Shown: one piece after another, positions 16,334 through 16,442 of the stretch | Position numbering within the stretch: the stretch's first letter is position 1 | How the letters are laid out: each line of letters opens with the position of its first letter | DNA from: Flavobacteriales bacterium | GTDB taxonomy: Bacteria; Bacteroidota; Bacteroidia; Flavobacteriales; UA16 | Assembly (NCBI GenBank): GCA_028141885.1 | Contig: JAOIQU010000031.1 | Span: 1 to 16,442, forward strand | DNA length: 16,442 nucleotides | Reading direction: 5' to 3' | The notes under the pieces: generated by a model | What the model was told of the DNA's origin: nothing | Seen by the model: the letters and a program-made list of their open reading frames with translations, nothing else | Databases searched by the model: none | Program-made: the position numbers and the translations under genes

Positions 16334-16442
16334 TCATTCAACTTCATCATCCATCATCCAAGGAGACCGTGGATGAGGCCATTCAATTTCTGGAGGCCAG
16401 GGGGCTGAGTTGTCGCCATGTGTCAACTCCTGACTCAACGCT
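16330..16442 (+). CDS. Probable DAHP synthase, N-terminal fragment (runs off right edge)
   Basis: Thirty-seven residues are visible, starting MIIQLHHPSSKETVDEAIQF and continuing LEARGLSCRHVSTPDST. The pattern of a short MIIQL-type strand, a helix with EAIQFLEARGL and a second strand resembles the N-terminal ferredoxin-like domain of AroG-type 3-deoxy-7-phosphoheptulonate synthases, which make the first shikimate-pathway intermediate. The ATG overlaps the trpA stop by 4 nt, so it is part of the same operon. The catalytic domain lies outside the window; a bifunctional form fused to chorismate mutase is possible. The call rests on a short stretch and on context. Confidence 0.6.
   Translation, partial: MIIQLHHPSSKETVDEAIQFLEARGLSCRHVSTPDST

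Overview
The window looks like a chromosomal segment of a Bacteroidota bacterium, probably Flavobacteriales (Cryomorphaceae- or Schleiferiaceae-like). Three sequence features point there: a small secreted protein ends in a type IX secretion-style sorting tail, TAnnTTTG-type -7 promoter elements precede oxyR and katG, and the trp genes are in the complete order E-G-D-C-F-B-A. The assignment to family is an inference. No tRNA, rRNA, CRISPR array, transposase or integrase was seen.

Left block (1-3308), peroxide defence. A catalase-peroxidase gene (katG, minus strand, missing only its last few codons at the left edge) is transcribed divergently from an OxyR-type LysR regulator (plus strand). The short gap between them holds a dyad of ATAG/CTAT boxes spaced 11 bp apart. 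It overlaps the inferred oxyR promoter and lies upstream of the inferred katG promoter. KatG carries an N-terminal lipoprotein-type signal, which suggests export.

Middle block (3309-9604), accessory region. Four near-identical repeats of about 48 bp, all in the same orientation and all intergenic, cut this block into three segments. Segment A holds a hairpin-rich stretch of about 180 bp and an A+T-rich gene for an MmeI-family single-chain restriction-modification enzyme. Segment B holds a small secreted protein with a T9SS-like tail, a terminator and an isolated perfect palindrome. Segment C holds a GNAT acetyltransferase, a SnoaL/NTF2-like lipoprotein translationally coupled to an unrecognised 93-aa protein, a strong bidirectional terminator and a small multi-pass membrane protein. 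The repeat-bounded, cassette-like layout is the most unusual feature of the window.

Right block (about 9751-16442), tryptophan biosynthesis. A leader region contains a short reading frame with two Trp codons close together, mutually exclusive RNA pairings and two terminator-like structures, the second ending 4 nt before the trpE start codon. This looks like a transcription attenuator. Then come trpE, trpG, trpD, trpC, trpF, trpB and trpA, mostly overlapping by 4-8 nt, and the start of a probable DAHP synthase gene overlapping trpA by 4 nt. The operon would therefore couple the first step of the shikimate pathway to conversion of chorismate to tryptophan.
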